Below, piece after piece: positions 51,722-64,000 of a DNA stretch of 64,000 nt. The DNA lies in contig CM031859.1 in NCBI GenBank assembly GCA_018697195.1, positions 60,680,190-60,744,189 on the forward strand. The letters are read 5' to 3'. The DNA comes from Certhia americana (taxonomy: Eukaryota; Chordata; Aves; Passeriformes; Certhiidae). The position numbers were made by a program, and so were the translations under genes. Each line of letters starts with the position of its first letter. Position 1 is the first letter of the stretch. The notes under the pieces are model-generated. The model saw only the letters and a list, made by a program, of their open reading frames with translations, was not told where the DNA came from and did not search any database.

Positions 51722-54700
51722 TTTTTTTTTCTTTTCGAACTTTGGAAATGTTCTGAAGTGTGAAAAGCTGCCCTAGTAACTTGTGTTTTTCATTAGTAAC
51801 TTTCATTTTTCATTAGTTTTATCATCTTAATAAAAACCTTTTACTTTTCTCAGAATTTATTTTTAGTTCCTTCTTTTATTATGGCAGATGCAGATTCAGG
51901 CTGAAATACAGTGACTGGAAAAAATATAAAATCCTGATTTCCTATTACATGTAGTGGAGCAGGTGAAGCAGGACAGTGGACATGATTTCCTTTTGAGCTC
52001 TAATAGCTGATAGTCAGGAACTAAGGAGTCCTTATGAGGAATGTAGTATTAAATTATGTCTTGAAAATTACTTATAATTAACCAAAGAATAAAGAAGAAA
52101 TCAAAGGTAAAATGGAAGATTATCTATAGAAGTGAAAAACAATGTCTTACAGTAGATGGGAAAACAAAAATATATGGTCCAAGTAGAACTATGAGATTCT
52201 CTAAGTATGCATTTTAGAAATCCTAATGAGGTAAATGTATTGAATGAATGAATTACTGAAGTACATTAAAATAAATGATGGTCCAGATGTTTCTCTCACT
52301 GTAGGCTGTAACATTATGGTTATAATTATGCAATAACAGGCAATGCAGAAAAAATTTAAGAGAGGTTTGGCAAGCTTTGTCTGTTACATTTTTTCAACTT
52401 GCTTTTTAGTTCATATATGCAAACTTGACTCTCAAAATAAATCTTGCCAGAAAACCTTTGTCAAACTAGACAATGAAACCTGTCCTCACTTGTCTCCACC
52501 CAATAATTTTCCAATTAGTTTCTATCCATCTTATGCAGATAAAAGCAATATGGTGTAAAATATTCCAGAAAAAAAAAGAGATGGCAGAACAACCCCCTCC
52601 CCAACAATGCAGAATTTTATGTCTGGAGTAGATTAAGGAGTTAACTATTCTAGAGTAATACTGACCAAGCCAGGCAATTCAAATCAGCTATTGGAGAAGC
52701 TCCTTTTGTGACTGTCTTTGTACAGCTGAAAATGATTTCTCAACAAATAACATTTTCCTTCCAAGTTAGGCAACTGTTTCTCAAACTTCATACAGACACA
52801 TGCATCTGTTAAACTCCTGCCTGTGTGAGTGTCCTGTGTGTACTCTCCAACCCCTACAGAAACAGCTTAGATTGAGGATGGTAAGTGAGAAATGGCTGTG
52901 GTGTTTATCCCAGTCAGTGATCAATGCAATGCCTGTGTTGTGCTGGCAGAAACCACTTTGTTTTAACTATTGCAAATGCTGGTGTGCGATTGCCTTTTGT
53001 AGGCTGCAACCTAAACATGGGGAAACAGCTTCAACACCATCCCTCCTGTTTCCTGTTTCTTTGAGCTTTTCAGTAAAGCTTGTGTCTGTGATAGACAAAA
53101 TAGCTGCTAAACAGCAGATCCAGCCCAATTCTTAACAAGCATGTATATCACCATTAATTTGTTTGCCCCTCAGCATAATGTGGTACACAATTCCCTCATC
53201 TATTACACTGCAATAGGTTAATACAAATTGGAATGTTGGAATTCTCAAGTCTGCTTTTAGCAGATCCTTAGAAATGATGTCAAAGGTCAAGTATGCTCTA
53301 CCAATGCTTTGTTTAGGGAAAAGATTTCACATGATAAATTTATTAGAGAATAAATAATACATTCCTGTACATGTGTGCAGTGTGATGGGACTCTTCAATA
53401 TCTTTCTGGAAAGGGATAATTTAATTGAACCTTAATTGAATTTTTTTTAATTACAGAAGAACTTGTGTATTTGTGAATGAGTTTTGCTGCAGAACCAGCC
53501 TATGTATTTCTGGTGATAAATTATTTTATGGGTTTTTATTGGTCCAAACATGTTCCACTAGCAACTTCTAAATCCATGCTGAGATTCAGCATAATTTGAC
53601 AATGTAATTACAAGTAACAAGTAAGTTCTTATGAGTTCATTAAATTTCTAGAAATAAAAGGAAACCTACTTTAGTGTCCATTGAAGAGAAGCGTATTTTG
53701 GAATTAAGTTGACACAACTCTTCAGATATCAGAGAAAATAACCACAAGACAAACAGTCCACATAAACCTTTCATAACTGCATCTGCTGCGTATAGATTTG
53801 TGTATTTTCAGCTTTGTATGAGCATATATCAAAATGAAGTTGTGGTGTGTGTACAAAAATGAGAGTAATGGATTATTCTGGTATGCTGTCATTATATCTC
53901 ATATAATTTTTTTTTTCCTTTATATGATTATCCCAAATAATGTTTCATTTTTTTTCCAGCTGCTTTTCATATTTTTTTTTTTTAAAGTTTCATGTTTGTG
54001 TTTTGGTTCCAAGTTTGTTTGGTTAAATGTACTTTAAGGGTTGCTATATTAACTTTTCCCTCTGTAATGTTTATATATTCCTTTTTTTTTTTACCATGGT
54101 GTGTACTTGTTTATTTTCCATCTACACTGATTTCAGGGCAGAATAAGATCAGAATTTGCAAATAAAATTGAACTGCAAATGTGTTTAAAAGTGAGAGAGT
54201 AGAACTTTTAGATGATAATACTGGAGCAAACAAATGAACTTGCTGATTTTTAAATTTAGAAATGGGAAATTTAGGGTCTAGATTCTCAAATGGAAAATAG
54301 ATATATTAATAGAGGTTTGGTTATTTAATTCTTCATGGCTTGTAACATTTCTAAAAATCATCTGGCCATGTAATGTTGTCCACAACAGTATGTTATCTGC
54401 CATGGCCTGGTTTATAACTGAATTCACCAATGAAATGGGAGGAATTGTTTTGTAACAGCAAAAATTTTATAAAGGTAAACTGGCACTAAGCATATTTTTC
54501 ACTTGGGATTTCTTCTTTCAGATGCTCTAGTTTCTGTAATTGATATTTTTATTGACCTTCTGATCCAGCAGTGATGATTTTATGAGATCTTTTTCATTCA
54601 AGTATGTATAGATATATTTGCTGAGAGGCATGCAGTAAGCACATAGTAAATAAGCAGATAAGCGTGCAACTTTGTCTCATCAGTCTAAAGGTTGGGGTAT

Positions 54701-57700
54701 TGATGGGATTTGGATCAAACTCATTTGGAGAAATGGATTTCTCTTTTCTCAAAGTCCTTTGACCGTTCAGGATTGAGACTTTAAACCCTGAAAGAATTAA
54801 ACAAAGTTAGTTGTGGTTTTCTAAGCCTTTTTAAAAGAAGAACAGAAAACTAGGGAACAATGCCAACCAGTAGTCTAAGCTTGTCCAGGCTGCACATTGC
54901 AAGGCCTAATAGCTATCCTAGGTACAATAATATCTAATTAATAATTAATTAATATAATTAATATCTAATATCTAGCCTAGGTACAGACTTTCCTCTCATC
55001 CTATCCACCCCATCTGAGCATAATCCAAAATCCAGAATTCTAAATTAATGTTGTAATGGGATAAATAGTCCAGAAAGGTGAGAGAAGCCAAGAGAATATA
55101 CATGCTAAGATTCCTTATACTTCCCCCTGGGAAACAGTATATCCAGTTGTTTGTGTGGTGCAGCAAGCTAAGAATAAAGTTCTCTCCTCATAGTTGAAAT
55201 TTTAGTCTTGAGCCAGTGTCTAGCAGGCCTGGGCAATGACTCCCAGATACCCTGGCTGCATGAGTGGCCCCATTTTGTTCTTGGAGAGGCACCTGCCAGA
55301 GCTGCCTTTGCCGTGGCAGTTTTGTGAAGGCTGATGACTTTGGTGTGCCCCAGCCATTATTTAAACATAACTTCGAGATCAGACTCCTCAACTAGGCTGT
55401 TCTTAGTTTCTGGATTGTAAATGATGCTTTGATGCAAACAGTAGGTGCAGTCCGGGGAATTCCTGGCACACGCAGCAGCGGTAATGCAACTGCTTTTTTA
55501 TTTTAAAAGTCAAGGAAAAATGGGCTAAGTGGTTGGGGATGGGCCAGCCATTATGTGAAGCTTCTGGATGATGCTTTCAGGCACTTGAAAATGTGTGGGT
55601 TTTTAATATGTGCATGCATATGTCTGTGTATATCTGTTGCAGTGCTGGAATTCTACTAGCTCCACATGGCACCACGGTGCACACAGGACACACCTCAGAA
55701 GCAGGATGATCTGAGGTGTGGGTGGTGTGCAGGGACTTTTATATAGGGGAGGTTCAAGGGGAGGGTACAAATTTTCAACCAATAGGGAAAGAACTGGGAG
55801 GAGCACAAGGTGGGGTTTACAGGGTTTAAACCAATGAAGTAACACAGGGGAGGGGAACAGTTCAAACAAACCAATGGGACCTCAAAGATTAGAGGATTTC
55901 CAAGCAGAGGGTTGGCACAAGGAGGGATTGACAGGGAGCATTCAGGAACAAGGGGCAGATTTGGGATAGGAGAGACGTAACTCAGACTGAACCATTGAAC
56001 AAAGGGGATAACAGAAGAAACTATTAAAGAGAAAACACGCCACAGCATGTATCTAGCTATATAAATATATACATGCACAAACCCATATTCATCAGTACCA
56101 GGGCACAGGACTGAGGATTGGCAGTCAGACACTTGTGAAATTGGCTTTGTAGAGGTCCATGATGTGGTTTTGACCGGGGACAAGCAGTATTCTCTAAACC
56201 ATTTCTAGGCATGATTCAGGATTAAACACAGGCCCATGGGCCATTACCAACACAAGCGTAAACTGACGAATTTATTTGGAAGTGGTGGTCTTGTACTGGG
56301 CTATTAAAGAGATTAATTAAGTAGTCATGGATGTCTAGTCAATGCCACTCAGTCTCCAGGCCTAAAAACAGACAATGGCATGGTTTAATGTGCTCATATA
56401 TATGTAAGCATCTTTTTTAGATTTGGTTCCTCATTACTCCCCTCCCCTTCCCTCCTCTCCTCTTCACAGTAGAAACTTAGAGAAATTGCAACTCTAATGA
56501 AGACCTATTATTCTGTCTTAAGATATGTAAAAACATGTTCATCAGTGACTTAAAATTATCTAACTTAAATATAAATTTACTGGAAATATGACATCTATGA
56601 ACTTTTCTGAATAATAGCTGGTGAAACAATTTAGTAATATTGTTTCTTGGAGCAGAATTGAACAAATTACTTATGGTACTTTTAACTAGTTCAGATATAA
56701 ATGAATGGCTTTAGAGAAGTAGAACTAAAAGTCCAGATTGCAGGCAATGAGCTGGCATGGCAAGATTTGCATGAGCTTGTAAGAAGCATAGTTAGATAAT
56801 GTGAGGTGAATAGCAAGTAGCAGAAGTAGAAAGAGAAGAAAAAATGAAAATGAAAGAGAAAATTTCTCCTTTGAAACACTGGACAGGTAATACATTTAAT
56901 GAAGAAAAAACCCCTCCACCATCCTGGGAAACTTCTAGCTTGAGTCTTTTCAGGGTGGAGAAATCATCAAGCGCTGAAGCGTTATTGATAGTTTTTGGCT
57001 CAACAGAGTGCATTTTTATAGAGTGGAAACCTTTTTCCACTAAGGAAAATCTTTAGATTTTTCCCTTGAGAAACACAGAGCACATGTGATTGACATTGAC
57101 TCTAAGTGTGTTTACATGAGGTCTTCTAGTCTGCTTTTCAAATACAGTTCATTATATTCACTCTCAGACCTTACAGATGCTTATTTCTGAGTGAATGCAA
57201 TTCTCTGCTCTCAAGGGATAAGCACAGAATAAAAATATTGATATTACCTAAAAATAAAAAGTACTTTTTATGGCAAGAATTTATAAGAATAAAATAGAAC
57301 AATGCAAATCTCAAATCAAATGAAAAAAATGATCCCACAATGTTTTCAGCTAGATAAATTGTTCTCTTAATAATTCAATTGGAGTTAGGCCAGTTGAACT
57401 GTCCATACAAGGAAAAGGGCTTTGGTCCCATCCAAAATTTCATTTTACTGTAGTCGAGTGGACTGCAACTGGACATATGAGTATTTTTAACAAATACTGA
57501 TTATACAATCAGATTTCCGCTTCAGATATATTTATAAGCTTTTATGTTGTTAACATTTTTGTGTTTGAAAGCACCATGCAGGGACACAATAAAAGACTAA
57601 CATATGAATGGTTTTGATAAATTACTCTAGTTTGCGGGAAATGCAGTACAATGGAACAGCAACATCACTTTAAAAAGCTTATTTATAATGAAGCAAATAA

Positions 57701-60700
57701 TACCAACCCCTCCAGCTCCAGGATTAAAATGAAAATTAATGCAAAGTAATGTGAAATCTCCCTGCCTGAATTGTGTCTCTGCCTGGCGTCTGACATTTCA
57801 TTATTATATTTATTTTCATCGTGATATCATGTAGGAAATTAGGTGATAAATTAGGGTCCTATTTGAGGTAGGTACTATATAAACAGCAGCAAGAAGAAGT
57901 CCTTGACCTGAACGACTTTTAAGAAAGGATGAGAGACCATGCAGAATCAAAAGCACAAGGAGATATTGAGGTTAATCTAGTTAGAATGGTAGGCTATTTT
58001 CCAGTGGCTGCCTAACTATTGACTAGTTGTTTTGGAGTTTTCTTTTTTGTATTTTTTAAGGTCATCACAAAAATATACTCTAGATAAAAAAAAAGAGGTA
58101 GGGAAGTAAAGGAAGGACAGTGTAGGTCTAGTAAAGGAGCACCTTCTTTTGAAATCAAGTGTGTGGGAGGGAAACAGCGTTGTGGATGCAGCAGAATCAG
58201 GAGCAGAACTTTCCATTCTAATTTGGAGCTGAGAAATTCCTTTAGAAAGCTTTTGAAAATAAAGGTTAGGAAAAATAGATAAAGTAGATTTGAGTTTAGG
58301 AGGCAGCAAAATGTTATACCTCTGGAGAAAGAGTAGATATTCTTTTCATGAATTTATTTTGGGATTGTGTAGAAGGGAGGAAATTGCTTTAAAATGGAAA
58401 AAAAGACGATATAAAAAACCCAATCTGCTGAAGGAGAGTGGGCAAGTTTGTGCTTGTGTCTGTTGGAAGAAACCACAGCTCCAAAGACAGGAAGGATTTC
58501 CCGAGTAGGGGTCCCTTTGTCAGCAGTGATAATGATAGAGAATATAAGAAGACAGAATTTACATGAAGGCTTTTAATTAAAACCAAATGCATATTTTTAA
58601 TTATTTCCTGAAATTCATGGCAACCTATAATTTGCTCTTTTTTCATCAGTGAAGTAAAAGAAAAGATGAATTAACTTACTAATTTGACTAATTTTCACTG
58701 TTAGTCTAATTTACTGACATTGTTTTACTGATGGAACATCAATACAGTCTTTGTAATTTGAATGGTTGGTGATATGTTTTAGCCTTATATTGGTTTTATA
58801 CAAAAGAAGAGGTTGGATTTTCACTTTGGGAACACTTCTCATTACACTCAGTTTACATTTCATTTTATCTGTAATTTGTTTCTTTTCACTCTATAGTTTT
58901 TTAAAGATATAAACAAGATGACAGGTGTTGTAAAACACAGTGCATTTTTCTTCCCATTGACACTGAGTACTGTGAAGGGCTGAGTCCTAGGAAGAGTGCC
59001 ACCTTGTAGTCAGTAAAGTAGCAAGTAGTATAGAAGAAGGGGGCTTTTTGTGCTAAACTCAGCTGTTTTGTGAAAAAAGGCACTCTGCTCCAACGGCTTT
59101 CCACTTGGAGTAAGTTATGGCTCAGGGAAAAGCATACTATTTGGTGAGACAGCAATATATGCCAAAGTACAAATAAATGTTGCGTCTTCTGAAAAAGCCT
59201 TCCATTTAGAGATTAACAGGGCCAATTTGCTGCTAAAACAATTATTTGTGACGTGGTCATTTACTTGGGTCATAGGACCGTGGTCAAAATATTTTAAAGC
59301 AATGAAATGGAAAAGGAGAGGTAAAAATCTATACTACAAAACATTATTTTTATCCTCCCCCTACCCCAAAATCATGAAACCAGCTCTTCACTAAGAATGC
59401 AAACTTTTAAAAAAATGAGCAGATGTAAGGACTTGACATCACCTCAAAAATAGAGGGTCTGTCTTTATGTAATGAAATAAAGGCAGACAGCAATAGGAAG
59501 CAATTGATGGATAAAAAAATGGATAATATGGTCACAGTTTGTGCTGGGGAGTATTCACACTTTGTGCAGAATCTTCTGTCCTTCCTATGGCAGTAAAAAG
59601 GCTTTCTTTACACCTTGGTGTCCAGGGAGTTTTTCACTGCATGTTAGCAGAAATGGCAAATGCAAATTAACAGCGGCAGTTTGCTGAGTTTTGTTTTCCA
59701 CTCCATGATAGGGGTGAAAATACAGTAAAACTCCTCTCTCTGAATTTAGAGAGGATATGAACATTAATAGCCGTTATTTTTATTTAGCTAATGATCAAAC
59801 AATTTATCACAAACCTGAGAAAGAGTACCGTAAGGCACATTTTGACTCACATACTCTCTGAAGGAAAGGTTTCCTTGGGTACTGTGGCAGTGCTCTCTTC
59901 AAAATATTTTCATGGCATAGCCAGTTGCAAACATCTGCTTAAGGTGTTGAGGGGCTATGAACTACCTGTCAGAACCTGCAAATTAGCCCGAAGGAGTATG
60001 TGGGATCACAGCTCCATTTATCAGCATTCCCTTCAACAACCATGTTATATTTGGGTATAAACGAATCGTTGTTAAGTATTTAGACACTTGCTCATACCCG
60101 TACATAATTATACATCTGTAGGCATGTATATCTATCTACATGCACAGATATGGAATTTTATCACAAAGTAAAGACCTCTAACTTACTATGTCTCCTTAAT
60201 CTAAGCTCATTGTATAGCTAACAGAGAAAAAAACCCCAAGCACCCTAGAGGGTGATATGTCAAATCTGAATCACTCTGAAAGTACTTCTGTACTGACTAC
60301 AAGTGCCTGAGAGTGTACAAAGTTATGCACCTGGAGTATGAATCTCTCCTGACTCCCCTTATGCTGTTAAACTCTCCTTTGAATATTAAAGAAGAATAAT
60401 TTTTTCCATTTCTCAAAACTTGTGCTCTTTCAGAAAAAAATCACAGCCATGCCAAATCAAATTGAAAGTAGAAACAAAAAAATTAATGAAGTTAAAAAAA
60501 ATCCCATAAGCTTCCATATTGGAATGGCTTAGAAAAAATGAGTTTTGTTTAAGGGTTAGGTTTTAATAAAAACATTAAATACAATTTATTTACCTTTTAA
60601 AAAATAAATTAAAAATCTAAGTGGAACTTTAAGGTATTCTTGAAATATTTTTTCTCAAGTTATATTTGTCCTTATAACATGTACATTTTCTTGTGGAATG

Positions 60701-63700
60701 TTTGACTTTATAGCCCCTCCTCCAATGATTTTTTTTTAAATAAAAGAATTCCATACCAAAGTCTACTTCTATTAATTCTTTTTTTTTTACTTTGGTCTAG
60801 AGTGACATTCCATTCTCTGGAATTCTTTCTGTTTCCATTGCAGGGTCTATAAAATTATCAGTTCCACAAAGGCTTATATGCAAGCATACATTATGAGACA
60901 GTTTTCCAAAGTGCAGTGTATAGCAGCAGCTTCCAGCTGTTGATGTGGAAATGTTTACTTTACGTAAGAGTTTAATACTTTCTGCACAGGCCTTTGGGAG
61001 TCATATATGCCTGACTTTATGAAGATGCATATATTCCTCTGAGGGAGCTTGGGAGCATCCTAGAGTGGGAAAGTTGTGGTAGCAGCAAGAAAGCCCTGGG
61101 CTTCAGGGGCTGAGGAAAGAAGGAAAGAAACACTAAGTGTGCATGTGCTGGTACACATGGAGTATGAAGGTATGATGCACTTTTGGAGATTTGATGGGGT
61201 ATTTGGAGAAGCAAAGGCTAGAGCCATGGCTGATTCTTCACTTTCTGGCATCTACAGTCACAGGTTGTATCCAGGGCTCCTTCTGCCTCCTCTGATGACT
61301 GTTTACAAAAAAATGGTAGAGATTAAGAGAATGCAAGTTAAAGAAAGATTACAAGCCCCTTTCAAATTATTATTTCAAATAAGAAAAAAAAAAGACATTA
61401 TTTTAATCAAATATATGAAGTAGTCTTGTGCATTGCATGTTGAATTTGAATACCTTTTAATTTGCTTCTGCGTTTTGATCAATTTCAGGTACAAAGCAAT
61501 TGTAAATCCCATGGACATCCAGACCTCCAGTGCAGTGCTATGGACTTGTCTTAAAGCCACTGCCATCTGGGTAATCTCTATGCTCCTAGCAGTTCCTGAA
61601 GCAGTGTTCTCCGAACTGGCTCACATCAATGATACAGATAATGCCACTTTCACAGCATGCATACCATACCCCATGACAGAAGACATACACCCAAAGATCC
61701 ATTCTGTGCTGCTTTTCCTTGTGTATTTCCTTGTCCCTCTTGTAATTATCAGTATCTACTACTATCATATTGCAAAGAGTTTAATAAAAAGTGCTCACAA
61801 CATCCCTGGGGAACACAGTGAACATTCTAAAAGACAGGTAAGCAGTTTGCATTTTACATTCTGGTAAAAGATTTTTGTGCTGTATACACTTATAAATGAA
61901 AGTCAAAGAATTGTAACATCCAACTTGTTAGATTTTGCAGAGGATTAGTTCAGTTTCCACATGAAATAAATCAAGGATTATATCAAAATTTTCCTTGTTT
62001 TCACAATTACTCAATATTAAGCTCAATACGTAAATGAATCTGAACAAGGAAAATTATAAATTCACTGCCATGAATGCACATTCCTAACAGCAAATGAGAT
62101 TGGTATAGATGTTTGTATATGCTGTTACTGAAACCATTTCTTGTATTCTTACTGAGGAATGATAGTTTTGTAATGTTAATATAATCATGTTAATGATGGT
62201 GGCTTCACTTGTCTCTGTAGGCAGTCATTTTAGGAAAGAAAGCTTACATGAATATTTTGAGGATTGTCCCTTTGTTTTTGTTTCTTTTTGTGCTTGGAAA
62301 TGAGAAAACTTTACGTAGGGTTCTAAGATTCTTTTCAGATGAAGGAGTGTTGGAAACATAAACATAGAGCATTAACCGGTTTGGTTTTTTTTTTTTCACT
62401 TTCTCAGATATAATACTGAACTTGCACTTTTCTAATATCCTTTCTGTTAGAGATGCTATAAAACTCTTGGTATAGATTCTGTATATCTTTGAGACAAAGC
62501 ATTTTAAAATGCTGGACAAAGCCAATCTTCCCCGAAAGGCACAGGAAGCAATAAAATATTAACATTAGCAGGAATACACATATGTACAAATAACAGCTTT
62601 TGCAGTGAAAGTGCCCTACCTACTTTGTAAAAGCATTAGTATTGATAGAGAAAAATACTTATGCCCATTTAAACAGTTTTGAATGGTTTTCTCTGCCAGT
62701 AATTTAGAAAACTACTTTCATACTCAGAAATCTTTTTGCATGCACAAATTCTTTTAGAAAGACTACATTCCTTTACGTCCTTTTTGAGCAACATTTCATT
62801 TCTACTCTAGTCTGTTTCTTGTCAAAAGTGCATGCATATTAGCACTTCATGTATTATTTTATTTTCCTGTGAAATATAGAGAGCCTTTTGGCTGAACCCT
62901 CTGGATGGAAACAATATATAATTTATACCACATTTCTGAACTCACATGTTTTTTCAAAGTAAGAACACATTTTTTCATTAATTCATTTTCATACTGCTTA
63001 GTTTTTTTTCTCTTTGCTAATCTAGGAGGCTCAGAGGAATAGAAAATTCTGGTGTACTTACATATCTCCCAGCAAGAGGAAATAAATTCAGACTATTGCT
63101 ATCAGCTCATGTTTCTTTAGGCCAAGCGTAATACTCACATTATACATCTGAACCTTTTAGTCTGCTCTTGCAATCTGTCTGAGTGCAAATGCTACTAAGT
63201 TTGAATGTTAGAATTTTCCCATCCTTTTTGGTTTCCCCACTGGTTTTTGTTTAGATAGACCCAAGAAAGCTATTTAAAGAATAATTCCAAACCTTTTGAA
63301 AAACTGTTATTGAAAAAAAAAATTCACTTGATTGTATTTTTTTCCCACAAAATTGAGCAGAGTAGAAAACTTTCCTTCCTCTGCACTTTCATGCCCGATA
63401 TACATAATAAATTTTTTAAGAGGAATATGGGAAAACTTTCTGCCTCTCTTTGGTGCTTTCTACCTGGCCAATTTATCTCCTTCTCTCATTTTGAAACCAC
63501 TGTGTAGGCTCATATCCTGCCATCTTTTCAGCCACTCTCAGTATCTACAATGTAATTTGTTATAACTTAGCACTGCAATTAAGGTAGATTTTGTCATGTT
63601 ATTGCAATTAATGGAACGTTTCACCTTACCCTGGAATTAAGACGCTTCAGGTGGTGTAATGCGATTTTGGTGGTTTCCCCAGGAGACAGGTGCAAGCTGA

Positions 63701-64000
63701 GACCCTCAGTGAAAAACAATGGGATATAAGTACCACTGTATAGCTAACACCCTAGTAATGTTGATCTCATGGTGTCTCTAGATTTTGAAGCCAGCAGTTT
63801 CCAAACAGCTTTCTAATGAAAATTTAAGTTTTGAGCCAAGCACTGAGATCTCGTCACAAAAGGTTGCGTTTCATGACATCCTTTGGTACGTGCTTACAGG
63901 CTAAAAGGCAGTATTTCCTTGAGTCATGAATCACTCTTTCTGTGTGTATTATATGGAAAGAGCAACCTTCTGTAACTACAAACAGCTAAGAAAGTTCACT
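46650..64000 (+). CDS. NMBR: NMBR gene span (3' end off window), neuromedin B receptor
   Basis: NMBR is a class A G-protein-coupled receptor of the bombesin family that binds neuromedin B at the plasma membrane and signals mainly through Gq. Two coding exons join in frame to residues 1-255: an extracellular N-terminus with one NGS sequon at Asn17; TM1 with Asn59; TM2 with Asp87; Cys114 before TM3; the DRY motif at 138-140, whose Arg codon is split by intron 1; TM4 with Trp166; ECL2 with Cys196 (the disulphide partner of Cys114) and sequons at Asn186 and Asn190; TM5 with Pro222; and the start of ICL3. It resembles human NMBR ([30 protein letters not shown]) more than GRPR or BRS3. The third exon, for TM6, TM7 and the C-tail, was not found before 64000. 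Confidence 0.95.
49860..50880. repeat. GC-richer segment, possible unclassified transposable element
   Basis: The composition differs from the AT-rich intron on both sides: purine-rich and GGTGG-rich on the plus strand, with an A-rich stretch (50300-50420). Long frames are open on both strands without similarity to a protein I know. This would fit an old retroelement, but no family was recognised and no terminal repeats were found. Confidence 0.25.
50777..50820. repeat. Long hairpin, 20-bp stem with 2-nt bulge and 2-nt loop
   Basis: ATGGACTTGCTCCAT (50784-50798), TG loop, then its exact reverse complement (50801-50815). The outer CCATC and GATGG extend the pairing past a two-base bulge. Confidence 0.9.
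51689..51713. repeat. Poly(T) tract, 25 bases
   Basis: An uninterrupted T run followed by AATATATA and a second T run. No retrocopy body was recognised next to it. Confidence 0.9.
54917..54985. repeat. AT-rich insert flanked by 10-bp direct repeats
   Basis: CCTAGGTACA stands at 54917-54926 and again at 54976-54985. Between them is a 49-bp stretch made of TAATTAAT and ATATCTA units. Confidence 0.8.
55635..56170 (-). mobile_element. Candidate endogenous retrovirus LTR, antisense to NMBR
   Basis: Read on the minus strand this block has a retroviral-LTR-like promoter: three ATTGG (inverted CCAAT) boxes (plus-strand CCAAT at 55871, 55831 and 55779), then TATATAAAAG (55745-55736), then a transcribed-type segment rich in CCACACC ending near GCACTGCAACA at 55635. 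No protein-coding retroviral remnant is next to it, so it would be a solo LTR. I could not fix target duplications, and the upstream border (near 56170) is a guess. It could instead be another promoter-bearing repeat. Confidence 0.45.
61489..61837 (+). CDS. NMBR: NMBR coding exon 2 (residues 139-255)
   Basis: After an ATTTCAG acceptor the exon completes Arg139 and reads [16 protein letters not shown]4, ECL2 ([16 protein letters not shown]), TM5 and [13 protein letters not shown] before a GTAAGC donor. It ends in phase 0, as expected for an exon 3 starting with the METRKRLAK-type segment before TM6. Confidence 0.95.
61838..64000 (+). other. NMBR: NMBR intron 2 (partial)
   Basis: AT-rich non-coding sequence after the exon 2 donor. 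Neither the third NMBR exon nor any repeat family was recognised before the window ends. Confidence 0.85.

Larger units (their letters stand above)
47066..61488 (+). other. NMBR: NMBR intron 1
   Basis: A 14.4-kb intron interrupting the DRY codon. It holds a GC-richer patch of unknown origin (about 49860-50880) with a long hairpin (50777-50820), a 25-base T run (51689-51713), an AT-rich insert with flanking direct repeats (54917-54985) and an antisense LTR-like element (about 55635-56170). No coding exon was recognised. Confidence 0.85.

Noticed and set aside
55603..56183. Minus-strand frames of 88 and 162 residues in the LTR-like block
   Set aside because: They cross the putative TATA and CCAAT boxes and show no retroviral or other protein similarity that I can recognise.
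61838..64000. Third NMBR exon (TM6-TM7)
   Set aside because: No stretch encodes the expected METRKRLAK or NPFALYLLS-type motifs; it must lie to the right.

Overview
This is a 64 kb piece of a bird nuclear genome, most likely from a passerine. It is AT-rich and gene-sparse, with GT-AG spliced genes, three CpG islands and CR1 LINE remnants. It also carries one SINE with a tRNA-Ile-like head and a CR1-like tail, a structure I recall as typical of songbird genomes (TguSINE1 type). No bacterial operons, CRISPR arrays or tRNA genes are present. Almost all longer open frames are chance frames; real coding sequence totals only about 2.1 kb, in twelve exons.

Three genes can be rebuilt exon by exon. 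(1) VTA1, minus strand, from the left edge to 33604: seven coding exons giving residues 1 to about 259 of a protein of about 307 residues; the last exon, carrying the VPS4-binding domain, lies off the left edge. (2) GJE1 (connexin 23), minus strand, 38476-40079: complete, three coding exons, 205 residues. (3) NMBR (neuromedin B receptor), plus strand, from 46650: two of three coding exons (residues 1-255, through TM5), with the last exon off the right edge. The order VTA1-GJE1-NMBR and the strands match human 6q24 read in reverse, so this is conserved vertebrate synteny.

Layout: 1-33.6 kb is VTA1 with large introns (SINE at 2.1 kb, AT microsatellite at 3.2 kb, CR1 pieces at 18.8 and 27.2 kb). 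33.3-33.8 kb is the VTA1 CpG promoter with ETS, GC-box and CTCF-like motifs. 33.6-38.5 kb is intergenic, with a possible LTR-like segment. 38.5-40.1 kb is GJE1, with a CpG island over its first exon. 40.1-46.0 kb is the divergent GJE1/NMBR spacer. 45.8-46.5 kb is the NMBR CpG promoter with four GC boxes, a TATA-like box and a 9-bp tandem repeat interrupted by a 10-N assembly gap. 47.1-61.5 kb is NMBR intron 1, holding an antisense LTR-like element with an evident promoter layout. 61.8 kb to the end is NMBR intron 2.

The three genes do not form a pathway: VTA1 is an ESCRT/VPS4 regulator expressed broadly, GJE1 is a lens-associated connexin, and NMBR is a neuropeptide receptor. The most interesting non-coding signals are strong CTCF-like motifs in divergent orientation between VTA1 and NMBR, a non-canonical REST-like site at the end of the NMBR promoter repeat, and several hairpins with very short loops. 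I found no clearly new biological system here.
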